Of a stretch of 5,768 nt of DNA, positions 5,058 to 5,768 are shown in pieces. A program made the position numbers and the translations under genes. Source of the stretch: an uncultured Collinsella sp. GTDB lineage: Bacteria > Actinomycetota > Coriobacteriia > Coriobacteriales > Coriobacteriaceae. The notes under the pieces are model-generated. The model was not told the DNA's origin and ran no database searches. It saw only the letters and a list, made by a program, of their open reading frames with translations. Numbering within the stretch: position 1 is the stretch's first letter; each line of letters begins with the position of its first letter. The stretch covers positions 1-5,768 of the forward strand of contig UQUL01000073.1 in the NCBI GenBank assembly GCA_900544235.1. The letters run 5' to 3'.

Positions 5058-5654
5058 ATGGATAAGGCTGAGTTGCGACGGGCGGTGATTGCTCGGCGCG
5101 ATGCTATTGATTTGGATGTCCGGGCAGCGAAGTCTGCTGTTGTATGCGCGCGGCTTGTTGAGCTGATGGAGTCCAGCGGCACTGCGGGCCAACGCACCGT
5201 TGCCGTCTATGCCGCGATGGGTTCCGAAGTCGACCCCGCCGCGTTTGCCGCCGCGGCCGCCGCGCGTGGCTGGCGCGTAGCCTATCCGTGCATGCTCTCG
5301 GCAAGCGACGCCGCCGCATGCGGCCAGCGCATGTGCATGCGGGCAGTCTCTGCCGGCGATGCGTCCGAGGCCCCGTTTTTCGCCCACCCTACGCGGGCCT
5401 TCGCAGCCACGGACGTCGACAGCGACCACTTCCCCATCGTGCCCGCCGCCGAGCTCGACATGGTTGTCGTGCCGCTCGTGGCTTTCGACCGCACCGGCGC
5501 GCGCCTGGGCTACGGCGGCGGCTGTTACGACCGCTACCTGCCCACGCTTTCGGCAACATGCCAGGTCGTCGGCATCGCCTTTGACGAGCAACGCGTCGAC
5601 CACGTTCCCACCGATGCGCACGACCTGCCGCTGTCCCACATCGTCAGCGCCTAG
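5058..5654 (+). CDS. 5-formyltetrahydrofolate cyclo-ligase
   Basis: The protein has 198 residues, normal for the family. The enzyme (EC 6.3.3.2) uses ATP to convert 5-formyl-THF to 5,10-methenyl-THF in the cytoplasm, returning this folate to one-carbon metabolism. The N-terminus MDKAELRRAVIARRDAI is the typical basic helix (K..LR......R.). YAAMGSEVDP (51-60) matches the segment with the conserved Glu near the folate site. The signature VPLVAFDRTGARLGYGGGC followed by YDRYL (138-161) is the glycine-rich nucleotide and phosphate loop; the Cys at 156 replaces the Tyr/Phe seen in many homologues. The C-terminus VPTDAHDLPLSHIVS fits the conserved tail. ATG 5058 is preferred over the in-frame TTG at 5031 because GAAGG (5048-5052) lies 5 bases before it and family similarity begins there. 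The nearest gene upstream is hicB, 146 bases away, with hairpins between, so it is probably transcribed separately; I see no convincing promoter. Confidence 0.95.
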   Translation: MDKAELRRAVIARRDAIDLDVRAAKSAVVCARLVELMESSGTAGQRTVAVYAAMGSEVDPAAFAAAAAARGWRVAYPCMLSASDAAACGQRMCMRAVSAGDASEAPFFAHPTRAFAATDVDSDHFPIVPAAELDMVVVPLVAFDRTGARLGYGGGCYDRYLPTLSATCQVVGIAFDEQRVDHVPTDAHDLPLSHIVSA

Positions 5655-5684
5655 CCGCCGCTGTATCGCACCCGCAAGATGAGC

Positions 5685-5720
5685 GTGGAAAATCTCCCAC
5701 TTTGAGCCCCCTTAGGGGGT
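5685..5720. terminator. Weak hairpins after the folate gene, possible terminator
   Basis: GTGG (5685-5688) and CCAC (5697-5700) form a 4-bp stem followed by TTT. Next comes CCCCC-TTA-GGGGG (5707-5719), a 5-bp GC stem with a tight loop. Neither is followed by a clear U-run, so termination is only plausible. The bases GAAAATCTCCC in the first hairpin resemble GAAAATCTACC in the right arm of the strong terminator at 3938-3982, which suggests a degenerate relative. The remaining bases to 5768 hold the palindrome CGCCTAGGCG (5741-5750) and no gene I can support. Confidence 0.35.
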
Positions 5721-5768
5721 GCGGACGATTTCTTGGACCGCGCCTAGGCGTATCCAAGCTTCCTGCGG

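Noticed and set aside
4974..5639. 221-codon minus-strand frame opposite the cyclo-ligase
   Set aside because: It is a shadow of a gene whose product is clearly recognised on the plus strand.
5744..5768. Possible C-terminus of a minus-strand gene (RRKLGYA then TAG)
   Set aside because: Only seven codons are visible before the edge and all three minus frames are possible; nothing decides between them.

Overview
The window looks like chromosome from a GC-rich Gram-positive gut actinobacterium of the Coriobacteriia, with Collinsella as my best guess. The guess rests on GC-rich codon use in the two long genes, an intracellular presequence-protease-like M16 peptidase, good Shine-Dalgarno sites, and abundant hairpin repeats between genes. 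The genus is inferred, not demonstrated.

Layout, left to right. Bases 1-55 hold the first 18 codons of a minus-strand gene that leaves the window, with a good RBS and an AT-rich, palindrome-rich upstream region (about 98-133). From there to 893 I see no convincing gene: the first part is AT-rich, the last about 200 bases are GC-rich and contain small hairpins, ending in a hairpin and strong RBS. Bases 894-3932 encode a 1012-residue M16C zinc peptidase with an intact HxxEH site. A strong AT-stem terminator follows directly, and then a tight array of four more hairpins (3993-4227), two of which share the motif TCTCGATCTGTAACA.

Bases 4230-4911 hold a HicA/HicB toxin-antitoxin module. Its promoter region carries two tandem LexA (SOS-box-like) sites overlapping a -35/-10 pair, followed by a perfect 8-bp inverted repeat that may be the HicB operator. 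The toxin gene hicA is broken: the normal N-terminus starts at 4327 with its own RBS, but the frame stops at 4396-4398. The rest of the toxin continues in the -1 frame across a T5A4 run, and hicB overlaps its end by 8 bases. hicB is intact. The module is more AT-rich than its neighbours and is flanked by REP-like hairpins in opposite orientation (4196-4227 and 4932-5037), so it looks like an inserted accessory cassette.

Bases 5058-5654 encode a 198-residue 5-formyltetrahydrofolate cyclo-ligase (one-carbon metabolism), followed by weak hairpins to the end of the window. The peptidase and the folate enzyme are housekeeping-type genes on the same strand. Nothing ties them functionally to the toxin-antitoxin cassette between them. 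The items most worth a second look are the SOS-box-controlled, frameshifted hicAB module and its flanking hairpin repeats.
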